From Herpetosiphon llansteffanensis (GTDB lineage Bacteria; Chloroflexota; Chloroflexia; Chloroflexales; Herpetosiphonaceae), in NCBI RefSeq assembly GCF_003205875.1, contig NZ_PUBZ01000033.1:79671-143670 (forward strand): 64,000 nucleotides of DNA. Reading direction: 5' to 3'. Below, one piece after another: positions 25,251-33,116 of this stretch (position 1 is the stretch's first letter; every line of letters starts with the position of its first letter). Position numbers and translations under genes: made by a program. Under the pieces are notes generated by a model. That model ran no database searches, was not told the DNA's origin, and saw only the letters and a program-made list of their open reading frames with translations.

Positions 25251-26060
25251 TTATTTAATTGCTTTAACTGATGCTGGGTCGAGAATCAATTGCGAGCCAT
25301 GGCGGCCTTCTAAGCCAAATTTCCCGCCGGTTTGGAAGGTTCCGGTCACTTCGACCAAGCCCCAAACAAAGCCATTGCCCGGCCCAACATTGAGTTGGCT
25401 CGAAAGATCAGGTGGAAAACCTTCCATCGAAATCGGCGTGCCCATTGGCTGCGGATTGACCCCGCTGGCAATATCAGCCCCAAGCGGCTTTTCGGTACGC
25501 ACCCCAGTTACCAACAATCCAGAACTGGCTTGAGTCCAATAATACATGCCGCGAGTAGTAACAGTTTGGCCGTTGTAGGCGGCGGGATTTTTCTCAAGCT
25601 CATAAATTGAAACCTGATTGGGCTGAGCTTCGGTCGGCGCTGGATATTCAACCCGCTCAACTTGCTCAATTGCTTCGGCAGATTGCACGACCAAGCGGCT
25701 GGTATAGCTACCATCTGGGCCAAACGAGCCAGTTTCAAACTTGCCCTTGACTCGCACCGCACCATAGATGCTATCGATTGGGCGGTGTAAATCGGCGCTG
25801 GCCTCAGCAGGAAAATTCTCAAGCCAGACCAAGGTATCGACTGGCTGGGCATCGGTGCCATCATTGCGAGTCGAAACACCCTTTGCCAACACCGAGAGGC
25901 CAGGATTACCCGGCTTCCAGATATACACACCCTCGACCGTCACGTCTTGACCATTATAATTTGCCGGATTTCCGGTAAGATCGTAAATTGTCAGGCTACC
26001 ACAACCTGTTAACACGACTAAGAGCAATAAACAACAACTTCGCCAGATGCCAGAGCGCAT
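25251..26060 (-). CDS. Lipoprotein with two tandem homologous domains
   Basis: 269 residues; family not recognised. Signal MRSGIWRSCCLLLLVV ends in lipobox LTGC with Cys20. The mature part is two copies of one domain. Repeat one starts IYDLTGNPANYNGQDVTVEG near residue 25; repeat two starts IYELEKNPAAYNGQTVTTRG near 150. Each then has YxW, a loop, VRTxxx and VRVKGKFETG / VEVTGTFQTGG with FGPDGSY / FGLEGRHGS and an SxLxLxxA end. This resembles OB-like or tlde1-independent surface domains, but no name is justified. Start: ATG 26060 after GGAGG. Confidence 0.78.
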   Translation of the reverse strand: MRSGIWRSCCLLLLVVLTGCGSLTIYDLTGNPANYNGQDVTVEGVYIWKPGNPGLSVLAKGVSTRNDGTDAQPVDTLVWLENFPAEASADLHRPIDSIYGAVRVKGKFETGSFGPDGSYTSRLVVQSAEAIEQVERVEYPAPTEAQPNQVSIYELEKNPAAYNGQTVTTRGMYYWTQASSGLLVTGVRTEKPLGADIASGVNPQPMGTPISMEGFPPDLSSQLNVGPGNGFVWGLVEVTGTFQTGGKFGLEGRHGSQLILDPASVKAIK

Positions 26061-26095
26061 CGCAACCTCCAACTATGATCATGGTTCGGCGTGCG

Positions 26096-26104
26096 ATTAT
26101 AGCA
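26096..26104 (-). promoter_or_regulatory. Extended -10 promoter of the lipoprotein gene
   Basis: TGCTATAAT on the minus strand (TGn plus consensus TATAAT), 36 bases before the ATG at 26060. Divergent to the cmk promoter 46 bases away. Confidence 0.6.
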
Positions 26105-26149
26105 GATCGTCTGGGTCGTTGCCATAATCCCTGCAAAATTAGCTCATTA

Positions 26150-26158
26150 TGCTACAAT
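26150..26158 (+). promoter_or_regulatory. Candidate extended -10 promoter of cmk
   Basis: TGCTACAAT, identical to the sequence upstream of mutL (1443-1451). It would give a leader of about 165 bases with predicted hairpins. Confidence 0.5.
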
Positions 26159-26198
26159 AGAACTATGGCCTTTCCAGCCTTTTCATGATTTATTGTCT

Positions 26199-26267
26199 CC
26201 TCACTTCCACAAGTGGGGTATTGCATACGCTGGGTACTCAACAGGAGAGTGGTTGCGATGTGTACCC
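26199..26267 (+). other. Structured leader upstream of cmk
   Basis: An eight-pair hairpin at 26199-26218 (CCTCACTT-CCAC-AAGTGGGG, one G-U) is followed by GGGTAC (26232-26237) able to pair with GTACCC (26262-26267). I do not recognise a known riboswitch. It may be a regulatory RNA structure or chance. Confidence 0.35.
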
Positions 26268-26327
26268 TTCACCTTTCAGCATGCGCTCAAATATTGCCTG
26301 TTCGGAGGTATCCAGCAAGGAATATCT

Positions 26328-27017
26328 GTGTTTTTGACTATGACTACACCACATACAATTGCAATTGATGGCCCGGCAGCGTCGGGGAAAAGTACGCTCG
26401 GTAAGTTGTTAGCAGACCATTTTGGCTATATCTATTTTGATACAGGGGTGCTCTATCGGGCTTTGACCTATGTGGCCCTTGAACAAGCCGTTGATCTCGC
26501 TAACGCCGCCGCTCTCGCCAAACTCGCCCAAACTAGCAATTTTGAAGTGCTCGCGCCAAGTGTCGCCGATGGCCGCCAATACACAGTGTTGGCCAATGGC
26601 AACGACATTACCTGGCCATTGCGCGCCGCCAATGTTGAACGCAACGTCTCGCAAGTTGCCGCCCACCCTGCTGTGCGCGAAGCCTTGCGCGATACGCAAC
26701 GCCAAATTGGCAAAGCAGGCCATGTCGTGATGGCTGGTCGCGATATTGGGGCGGTAATTATGCCCGATGCGCAATTAAAAATCTATCTTGATGCCTCGGT
26801 TGAAGAACGCGCCCAACGCCGTGCCCAAGAACTTAATGCCCGTGGCCGCGCAATCAGTTATAACGAGGTGCTGGCCGATTTGACCCGTCGCGATGCGATC
26901 GATGCAGCCAACACCTTCTTGGCCGCCGATGCCATCACCATCACCACCGATGGCCGCTCACCAGAAGATGTGTTTCAAGCAATCGTCAATCTCATGGGCG
27001 TTGAAGCCCAGGCTTAA
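26328..27017 (+). CDS. cmk: Cytidylate kinase
   Basis: 229 residues (225 if the ATG at 26340 is used), standard size. Phosphorylates CMP and dCMP with ATP. Visible: P-loop IAIDGPAASGKSTLGKLL, FDTGVLYRALTY, the CMP-binding insert between strands, AGRDIGAVIMPDA and the lid VEERAQRRAQELNARG; RRDAIDAANTFLAADAI binds the substrate. The GTG at 26328 sits five bases after AAGGAA, whereas the ATG is 17 bases away, so GTG is preferred. A longer frame to 26193 runs through the structured leader. Ends in a strong terminator. Confidence 0.95.
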   Translation: MFLTMTTPHTIAIDGPAASGKSTLGKLLADHFGYIYFDTGVLYRALTYVALEQAVDLANAAALAKLAQTSNFEVLAPSVADGRQYTVLANGNDITWPLRAANVERNVSQVAAHPAVREALRDTQRQIGKAGHVVMAGRDIGAVIMPDAQLKIYLDASVEERAQRRAQELNARGRAISYNEVLADLTRRDAIDAANTFLAADAITITTDGRSPEDVFQAIVNLMGVEAQA

Positions 27018-27028
27018 GCCGCAAATCG

Positions 27029-27058
27029 ACGGCGTGGAGTTGCATCCACGCCGTTTTT
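27029..27058 (+). terminator. Terminator of cmk
   Basis: Ten-base perfect stem ACGGCGTGGA / TCCACGCCGT (27029-27038, 27045-27054), six-base loop, T-run to 27058. Confidence 0.93.
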
Positions 27059-27105
27059 GTTTAAGCATTGTTACAATCGCCCAGCGCAGCAGCAGCAATT
27101 GGCGC

Positions 27106-27135
27106 TTGACGATTGGCTGATAAACAAAATACTAT
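27106..27135 (+). promoter_or_regulatory. Candidate promoter of the PH-protein/ABC operon
   Basis: TTGACG (27106-27111), 18-base spacer, TACTAT (27130-27135), followed by a leader of about 160 bases to the ATG at 27302. Confidence 0.5.
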
Positions 27136-27301
27136 AGCACTAGGCTTGAGTCCAAACCCAGCTAGCCAAAACCTAGCTGCCATTCAACCAGCAGCACGAT
27201 TCTTTGGCTGAGCAAACGATGGCTCACGTTGCGGTCGGATGACCACAAGCCAATGGCGGCACGAATGTCAGCCAACTCAGCTATGAATAGGATGGGATGC
27301 T

Positions 27302-28585
27302 ATGCCAACCACCGTGCCTCAAATTAGCTTCAATATCAACTTGCAATCAGATGAACGCGTCAAGCTGATTGCTTATCGCCATTGGCTAGTTTTGGCGCGT
27401 AACCTCTCGATTTGGTTCACATTTTGGTTTTTTTGTACCATCATTTTCTTGTGGCGGGTTTCGATCGTTGGCATCGACACCTTGAATACGGTGCTCTTTG
27501 GCGCTGGCACGATCTTCTTCTTCGCCATGATTTATAGCTATTTCGATTGGCGCAACGATGCCCTCGTCGTGACCAACCAGCGCGTTATCTCCTACAACTC
27601 GCGCTTTTTGATTAGCGTGCAGCGCAACGAACTGTATGTGCGCGAAATCGAAGACGTAAAAACTGTTACCGAATCGGTATTTTCCCGCTATTTTGATTAT
27701 GGCGAAATTGAGGTCCAAACTGCCAGCCGTTTGCGCAACATTGCCTTTCTTGGGATCGTCAATCCTACATTGGTTCGCGATACGATTCTCGAATTCGTTG
27801 AGCCAGTTAAGGAAGAAGAGCAAGTTGGGCGAGTTGAGCAAATCGTGCGAGCCAAGGTGCTCAAGCAAGGGGTTATGCCCAGCCTGCCACCATTAAGCGA
27901 TTTTATTCCACCAGAACAAACTGGCCGTACACTTTTGGGCATTATTCCACCAAGCCCCGAAGTGCGCGGCAATTCGATTATCTGGCGCAAACATTGGCTG
28001 TTTTTATTCGTTGAAGCTGCCAACCCAATTTTGCTGTTTTTGATTTTGAATTTGTCGTGGTCGCTGTTAATCGGCAACGATTTTATTCGCTCTGGTGGTT
28101 CGTTGCTGATTCTGGCTGTACTCGACCTGTTTTGTATTGCATGGCTGATTTACGAAGTCATCGATTGGCGCAACGATGAATATATTGTTACGCCGATTAA
28201 TATTATCGATATTGAGCGCAAGCCCTTGGGCCGCGAAACCAAACGCGAAACAACCTGGGACAAAATCCAGAATATTTCGCTCAATCAAGAAAATTTATGG
28301 GCACGGATTTTGAAGTACGGCGATGTCGAGCTGTTTACCGCTGGGCAAAACGAAAATTTTACCTTTCGCGGTGTCGCAGCACCAGATAGCGTGCTGGCGG
28401 TCATTTCCGATTATCGCGACCAATTTGAGCAACGTGCCCGCGACCGCGATTTTGATAGTACCTTGATGCTGTTGCAGCATTATCACAAGCTACAACGCGA
28501 GGAACTACAAGTCTTGTTTGATGATCATCGAACCCACATCGAATCCAAATTGCCGCCCCCTGAGCAATTGGAAACTGGAAACTAA
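27302..28585 (+). CDS. Membrane protein with two bacterial PH (bPH2/YdbS-like) units
   Basis: 427 residues. Two repeats of a unit consisting of two membrane helices (about 35-80 and 235-285) followed by a small PH-like domain. Both carry the same junction, FDWRNDALVVTNQRVI and IDWRNDEYIVTPINII, and both continue to ExxKxVTESVFSRYFDYGEIEVQTA / KIQNISLNQENLWARILKYGDVELFTA, the bPH2 core. An acidic tail ends the protein. The family is membrane-associated and poorly characterised. Lies 46 bases before the exported membrane protein and probably heads the operon that ends at 32351. Confidence 0.85.
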   Translation: MPTTVPQISFNINLQSDERVKLIAYRHWLVLARNLSIWFTFWFFCTIIFLWRVSIVGIDTLNTVLFGAGTIFFFAMIYSYFDWRNDALVVTNQRVISYNSRFLISVQRNELYVREIEDVKTVTESVFSRYFDYGEIEVQTASRLRNIAFLGIVNPTLVRDTILEFVEPVKEEEQVGRVEQIVRAKVLKQGVMPSLPPLSDFIPPEQTGRTLLGIIPPSPEVRGNSIIWRKHWLFLFVEAANPILLFLILNLSWSLLIGNDFIRSGGSLLILAVLDLFCIAWLIYEVIDWRNDEYIVTPINIIDIERKPLGRETKRETTWDKIQNISLNQENLWARILKYGDVELFTAGQNENFTFRGVAAPDSVLAVISDYRDQFEQRARDRDFDSTLMLLQHYHKLQREELQVLFDDHRTHIESKLPPPEQLETGN

Positions 28586-28630
28586 GCTTAAATTGGTGGG
28601 AGTCAGAATCTGTTGTGCGAAGGAGTTTTC

Positions 28631-30520
28631 ATGGCGCATTCAGCCCGTTGGCGTGGCTGGCTTTGGCTTGGCTTAGTCCTCGCCTATCTACTTTGGCCAA
28701 GCGCAAGTTATGCCCAAAATGCCACCCCCATTACGATTAGCATCGATCAAGTTGGCTTTGATGCTCAAGGCCATGTGCTCAATAATGGTTGGTATCCAGT
28801 TATCACAACCATCGAAAATACTGGGGCCGATATTCAAGCCCAAGTTGTGGTTGAAACTGGCTTTGGCCAAGCAGATGTGCGCCAAACTGTCGATTTACCT
28901 GGTGGCGCACGCAAACAAGTTCGCTTGTTGATGCGGGCTAATCTCAACCAAACCGTCGTAACCATCAAAGTCATCGATCAACGAGGCAATCAGCTTGCGC
29001 TCAATCGCAGCAATGTGCGGGTTCACGATAGCGCAGAGGTTTTGGTTGGGGTGTTTGGCGGGCCTGCCTCAAGTTTGGCGGGCGCAGCGATTCCGGGCCG
29101 ACTTACCACGATTATGCCGCTTGATCCAGCCCAACTGCCAAGCAACGATGGCGAGCTGTTCAACTTTGGCGCAATTGTCTTGCAAGATGTGCAGCCAACT
29201 GTCGAGCAAGCGCAAGCCTTAGAACGCTGGGTTGCAACTGGTGGCACCTTAATCGTCAGCGGCGGCCCGAATGTCGCCGAATTGCCCAAAGAATTAGCCG
29301 CACTCTTGCCTAGCAGCAGCAGCAGCAGCAATACTTCAGCAGTGTTGACAAGCCTCAATAAACAGACAGTTCCTCAATTTGCCCAAGTCAATCTGAAGGT
29401 TAATCAACTTGCGCCAACTGCCGAGGCCACGATTATAGGCCTTGGCGCGAATAACGAAGCATTGTTGGTCAGTCGCAAGCTTGGCATGGGCCATGTGCTG
29501 CTAACCGCCTTCAACCCCAGCGATTTACCAGCAGAAGTAAACGATCGCCGCGTGTGGCCGGTGATTCTGCAACCGCAACTCTATCGCGATTGGAATGTGG
29601 CGCTCTCGCCATGGTCAATGCAAATAAGAGGCAGCGACCAAAATTTACCTTCAATTTTCACCTTCATGGGTATTTTATTTGGCTACATTTTGCTGATTGG
29701 GCCAATTAACTACTTCGTTTTGCGTCGCTTGGATCGGCGCGAATGGGCTTGGTTTACGATTCCCTTGATTGTGGTTGGCTTTGTTGGGATTATGTATTTG
29801 GCTGGTGGCGATTTGCGCACTGGCAATATCAACGTCACGACAATCAATGTTATCGATAGCCAGCTTGGCGCACAGCAAGGCCGCATCAGCGTCAATTATG
29901 GCTTCAATGCTGGGCGACGCGGCGAATGGAACGGCAGTATCGATTCGAGCTTAACTGCTGGCAACCAATCAACGCAAGCGTTCGGTGATGATGGCTCGGG
30001 AACAATCGAGCAAACCAGCGATGGCCGAACCCTCCTGCCAAACTGGCAAAGCAACATTGGCGATATGCAAACCCTCGCAGCAATTGGTTCAATCGAGGTT
30101 CCCTATAACTTTGAGATCAAGGTGGCCAAGCCAAATTCGTGGGAAGGCGCGACCATCACCAACCGCAGCGAGCGCACCGTTGAGGATGCAGTGGTTTTCG
30201 CTGGCGAAGATAGCATTGTGCTCCCAACGCTCGCTCCTGGCGAATCAGTCATCATCGATAACAAGCTAACTAATCGTATGACCGGCGGCAGCCCATCGCT
30301 CAATAACGATGAGCAACTGAGCCAAGCGCTACAATTGATCTGGAGCGCAGGCAACGAGCGCACCAATTACAATGGCTTGCCCAAAAATTCACTCTACACC
30401 AAGCCACATATTACCGTGCTCGATACTGCGGTTTTGCACGAAATTACTGTCGATGGCCTAGCTGCACCGCAAAAAAGTAGCAATCTCTATAATATCTATG
30501 TTGATTTGGAGCAACGCTGA
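28631..30520 (+). CDS. Large exported membrane protein, likely accessory subunit of the ABC exporter
   Basis: 629 residues. Signal peptide to about residue 30 (PSASYAQNA). An Ig-like domain (about 32-135) is followed by a class I amidotransferase-like alpha/beta region (about 135-300: VLVGVFGGPASS, FGAIVLQDVQPTVEQAQALERWVATGGTLIVSGG). Two membrane helices lie near 345-400 (FTFMGILFGYILLIGPINYFVL; FTIPLIVVGFVGIMYLAGG) and a beta-rich C-terminal domain follows. The shape resembles GldG/DUF4350-type proteins that accompany ABC-2 exporters, an inference. A six-Ser run is encoded by an AGC repeat at 29314. Start: ATG 28631 after AAGGAG. Its TGA shares one base with the next ATG. Confidence 0.78.
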   Translation: MAHSARWRGWLWLGLVLAYLLWPSASYAQNATPITISIDQVGFDAQGHVLNNGWYPVITTIENTGADIQAQVVVETGFGQADVRQTVDLPGGARKQVRLLMRANLNQTVVTIKVIDQRGNQLALNRSNVRVHDSAEVLVGVFGGPASSLAGAAIPGRLTTIMPLDPAQLPSNDGELFNFGAIVLQDVQPTVEQAQALERWVATGGTLIVSGGPNVAELPKELAALLPSSSSSSNTSAVLTSLNKQTVPQFAQVNLKVNQLAPTAEATIIGLGANNEALLVSRKLGMGHVLLTAFNPSDLPAEVNDRRVWPVILQPQLYRDWNVALSPWSMQIRGSDQNLPSIFTFMGILFGYILLIGPINYFVLRRLDRREWAWFTIPLIVVGFVGIMYLAGGDLRTGNINVTTINVIDSQLGAQQGRISVNYGFNAGRRGEWNGSIDSSLTAGNQSTQAFGDDGSGTIEQTSDGRTLLPNWQSNIGDMQTLAAIGSIEVPYNFEIKVAKPNSWEGATITNRSERTVEDAVVFAGEDSIVLPTLAPGESVIIDNKLTNRMTGGSPSLNNDEQLSQALQLIWSAGNERTNYNGLPKNSLYTKPHITVLDTAVLHEITVDGLAAPQKSSNLYNIYVDLEQR

Positions 30521-31479
30521 TGGAATTGATCGTTGAAACTCACAATTTAACCCAGCGTTTTGGCACGCATGTCGCGCTCAATCAGGTCAATCTGAGCATT
30601 CCCAAAGGCGCGGTCTATGGTTTTATCGGGCCAAACGGCGCTGGCAAAACCACGACAATGCGCATTTTGACCACCTTGCTCCAACCAACCGCTGGCGAAG
30701 CTTTGGTCAATGGCATTTCGGTGCGCCAAAACCCCGATGCTGTGCGCAAATTAATTGGCTTTATGCCCGATTATTTTGGGGTCTACGAAAGCATGCGGGT
30801 TTGGGAATATCTCGATTTCTTCGCTCACGTGTATGGCATCAAACAGCCCCGCCGCACCAGCCTGATTCAGGAACTCTTGCAATTGGTCGATTTGACCGAA
30901 AAACACGATAGCTATGTGATGAATCTGAGCCGTGGCATGAAACAACGCTTGAGTTTGGCTCGCACCATGGCTCACGACCCAAGCTTGTTGATCCTCGATG
31001 AACCGGCCAGCGGGCTTGATCCACGGGCACGCATCGAGCTGCGCGAATTGCTGCGCGAATTAAGCCGCATGGGCAAAACAATTATGGTAAGTTCGCATAT
31101 TTTGTCGGAGCTAGCCGAAATGTGTAGCCATATTGGCATTATCGAGCGCGGCACGCTCTTGGCAAGTGGCCCAGTTAATGAAATTATGCAAGACTTACGG
31201 CCCCACAAGTTGATTGAAATTCAAGTTGTTGAGCGAGCGATGGCCGCATTGCAGCTGCTCAAACAATTGCCCACCATCAACGATGTCAACTTAATCAATG
31301 AGCTTGCAGACGATCAAGCAGGTGGTAAATTGGCCATCAACTTTAACGGCACCAGCGACGAGAGCAGCAGCATTTTGAGCAACCTGATTGGCCAAGGCTT
31401 TCGGGTCAATCACTTTGCCGAACGCCAATCCGACCTTGAAGAAGTCTTTTTGCATGTGACGCAAGGAGTGGTGGCATGA
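30520..31479 (+). CDS. ABC transporter ATP-binding protein
   Basis: 319 residues, ABC-2 exporter class (CcmA/GldA-like). Walker A GPNGAGKTT near residue 39, Q-loop FMPDYFGVYE, signature LSRGMKQRLSLAR (LSRGM in place of LSGGQ), Walker B LLILDEPASGLDP and switch VSSHILSEL. The C-terminal 100 residues are an extra domain common in this class. It begins on the last base of the preceding membrane-protein gene and overlaps the permease gene by four bases (ATGA), so the three products are almost certainly one complex. Confidence 0.94.
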   Translation: MELIVETHNLTQRFGTHVALNQVNLSIPKGAVYGFIGPNGAGKTTTMRILTTLLQPTAGEALVNGISVRQNPDAVRKLIGFMPDYFGVYESMRVWEYLDFFAHVYGIKQPRRTSLIQELLQLVDLTEKHDSYVMNLSRGMKQRLSLARTMAHDPSLLILDEPASGLDPRARIELRELLRELSRMGKTIMVSSHILSELAEMCSHIGIIERGTLLASGPVNEIMQDLRPHKLIEIQVVERAMAALQLLKQLPTINDVNLINELADDQAGGKLAINFNGTSDESSSILSNLIGQGFRVNHFAERQSDLEEVFLHVTQGVVA

Positions 31480-32351
31480 AGGCAATTTTGCAAAAGGAAT
31501 TTCGCTCGTATCTGCGTGGCAATCGGGCCTTTACCATGCTCAGCATCTACTTATTCATTTTAAGTGGTTTGTGTGTGCTGATTTATGCTGGCTACAACGA
31601 CAGCGGTTTTGCTGATCGCAGTGATATTGGCCTATCGCTGTATGTATCTTCAGCAGTAGTCGCCTTATTTCAGCTAACATTTTTTGCGCCGTCGTTGAAT
31701 GCTTCGTCGTTGGGCAGCGAACGCGATCGCCAAACCATCGATGTGTTGATGGTCACGCCGGTGCGCCGCTACCAAATCGTTTTGGGCAAGCTGATTGCAC
31801 CATGTTTATTTCTGTTTTTGCTCAGTCTCGCCACGTTGCCAATTGGCGCAATGGCCTTGCTGATTGGCGGGATTGAAATTCGTGATTTGCTGATTGCCTT
31901 GACGATTCAGGTTGTGACAGTGTTGGGCTATGGTACAGTCGGCATTTGGGGTGCATCGTGGGCCAAAACCAGCCGCGGCGCAATGCTAGCAACTTTAGGC
32001 TTAGCGCTCATTATGGCCATTGGTTTGCCATTACTGGCACTGTTGGTTTTGGCGGTGCTCTCAAATGATCAAGCGCTGTTTGATTCGATTATGAATAATG
32101 GCTTTATCCGCAATCTTGGCGTGGTAATCCTATCGTTTAGCCCGTTCTTCAGCCTTGTGATGTGGATTCAGAGCATTAGCGAGGGGAGCGCCACAACCTG
32201 GACGTTAGATCTCCAAGGTCAATTAGGTGGCGGCACGATTTTGCAACCTTGGGTTATCTCGGTGCTGATTTGGCTGGTGCTGATTCCATTGTTGATTTGG
32301 CGTAGCTCCAAGCAATTGCAAAAGTCGGTTGCCCGTTCAAGCGGCGGCTAA
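31476..32351 (+). CDS. ABC-2 type permease
   Basis: 291 residues with six membrane segments. It starts MKAILQKEFRSYLRGNRAF, the typical cytoplasmic elbow of ABC-2/NatB-type permeases, and contains SERDRQTIDVLMVTPVRRYQIVLGKL, the conserved coupling region after the second helix. Partner of the ATPase encoded just before. Substrate unknown: exporters of this type move lipids, peptides or polysaccharides, and GldF/GldA of gliding bacteria belong to the same broad class. Ends just before a cluster of palindromic repeats. Confidence 0.92.
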   Translation: MKAILQKEFRSYLRGNRAFTMLSIYLFILSGLCVLIYAGYNDSGFADRSDIGLSLYVSSAVVALFQLTFFAPSLNASSLGSERDRQTIDVLMVTPVRRYQIVLGKLIAPCLFLFLLSLATLPIGAMALLIGGIEIRDLLIALTIQVVTVLGYGTVGIWGASWAKTSRGAMLATLGLALIMAIGLPLLALLVLAVLSNDQALFDSIMNNGFIRNLGVVILSFSPFFSLVMWIQSISEGSATTWTLDLQGQLGGGTILQPWVISVLIWLVLIPLLIWRSSKQLQKSVARSSGG

Positions 32352-32353
32352 AT

Positions 32354-32637
32354 AAGTTCCCTCACCCCCCAGCCCCCTCTCCCACGAAAACGTGGGCGAG
32401 GGGGAGCACCCGTTTTCACCAAAAATTATGCAAAAAACCACGGAATGAACGCCCCTCGCCCGCGCACGGGAGAGGGGTTGGGGGTGAGGGGATCTTAAAA
32501 CCTACCCTTGGAAGCCAGCCCCCTCTCCCACGAAAACGTGGGCGAGGGGGAGCACCCGTTTTCACCAAAAATTATGCAAAAACCACCACAATAAATCCCT
32601 CGCCCAGCGGATGGGCAGGGGTTGGGGTGAGGGAACA
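32354..32637 (-). repeat. GC-rich nested palindromic elements, two copies, opposite orientation
   Basis: Copy one about 32354-32491 (TCCCTCACCCCCCAGCCCCC ... GGGGTTGGGGGTGAGGGGA). Copy two about 32515-32637 lacks the outermost arm at its start. A 70-base stretch (AGCCCCCTCTCCCACGAAAACGTGGGCGAGGGGGAGC and on through CACCCGTTTTCACCAAAAATTATGCAAAAA) is identical in both copies. Read on the minus strand, the order of arms matches the 19424 cluster. Confidence 0.9.
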
Positions 32638-32647
32638 CTCAATCATA

Positions 32648-32677
32648 TTGCCCAGCGCACAGCTTTCGCGGTACAAT
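32648..32677 (+). promoter_or_regulatory. Promoter of the receiver-domain gene
   Basis: TTGCCC (32648-32653), 18-base spacer, TACAAT (32672-32677). Transcription would begin near 32684, leaving about 25 bases before the start codon, which includes AAGGAGG at 32698-32704. Confidence 0.6.
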
Positions 32678-32708
32678 TCAGCCAACCACTGAATCCAAGG
32701 AGGCTTGT

Positions 32709-33116
32709 ATCGCTACGCTTGTTGTCATCGAAGACCAACCAGATACGCTGTTAATTATCCGCAGCACCTTGCATCAACAAGGCCATCAACTGCATTTCTT
32801 CCCCAATGGCCGCATCGCCACCGCCCAAGCAGTGCAGGCCTTGCAACCAGCGCTCATTTTGCTCGATGTCCAGTTGCCAGATCAATCGGGCTTTGATTTA
32901 ATTGGCTCGCTGCGTTCAATTGCTCCCTGCATTGCCTTGACAGGATTTAGTGATATGAGCATTGTTGAACGCGCCAAAGCACTGGGCTTTTTTGGCTTTT
33001 TGGGCAAGCCGATTCGTCCAGCCTATTTTCCCCAACAAATTGCCCGTTTGCTGGCTGGCGAAGCAGTCTGGGAGCAAACTTGGCTGAGCGAAATTCCAAT
33101 GCCAATTTTCAGCTAA
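32709..33116 (+). CDS. Receiver-only response regulator with apparent AUC start codon
   Basis: 135 residues read from ATC at 32709. The beginning IATLVVIEDQPDTLLIIRSTL is the first strand and acidic pair (ED) of a CheY-like receiver; LILLDVQLPDQSG holds the phosphoacceptor Asp, then LTGF and FLGKPIRP (conserved Thr/Ser position and Lys). No ATG, GTG or TTG exists in this frame between the stop at 32628 and a TTG at 32769, which would delete the first strand. ATC lies five bases after a perfect AAGGAGG, so it is the likely start. No output domain. The 3' end overlaps the convergent STAND gene by eight bases. Confidence 0.83.
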   Translation: MATLVVIEDQPDTLLIIRSTLHQQGHQLHFFPNGRIATAQAVQALQPALILLDVQLPDQSGFDLIGSLRSIAPCIALTGFSDMSIVERAKALGFFGFLGKPIRPAYFPQQIARLLAGEAVWEQTWLSEIPMPIFS

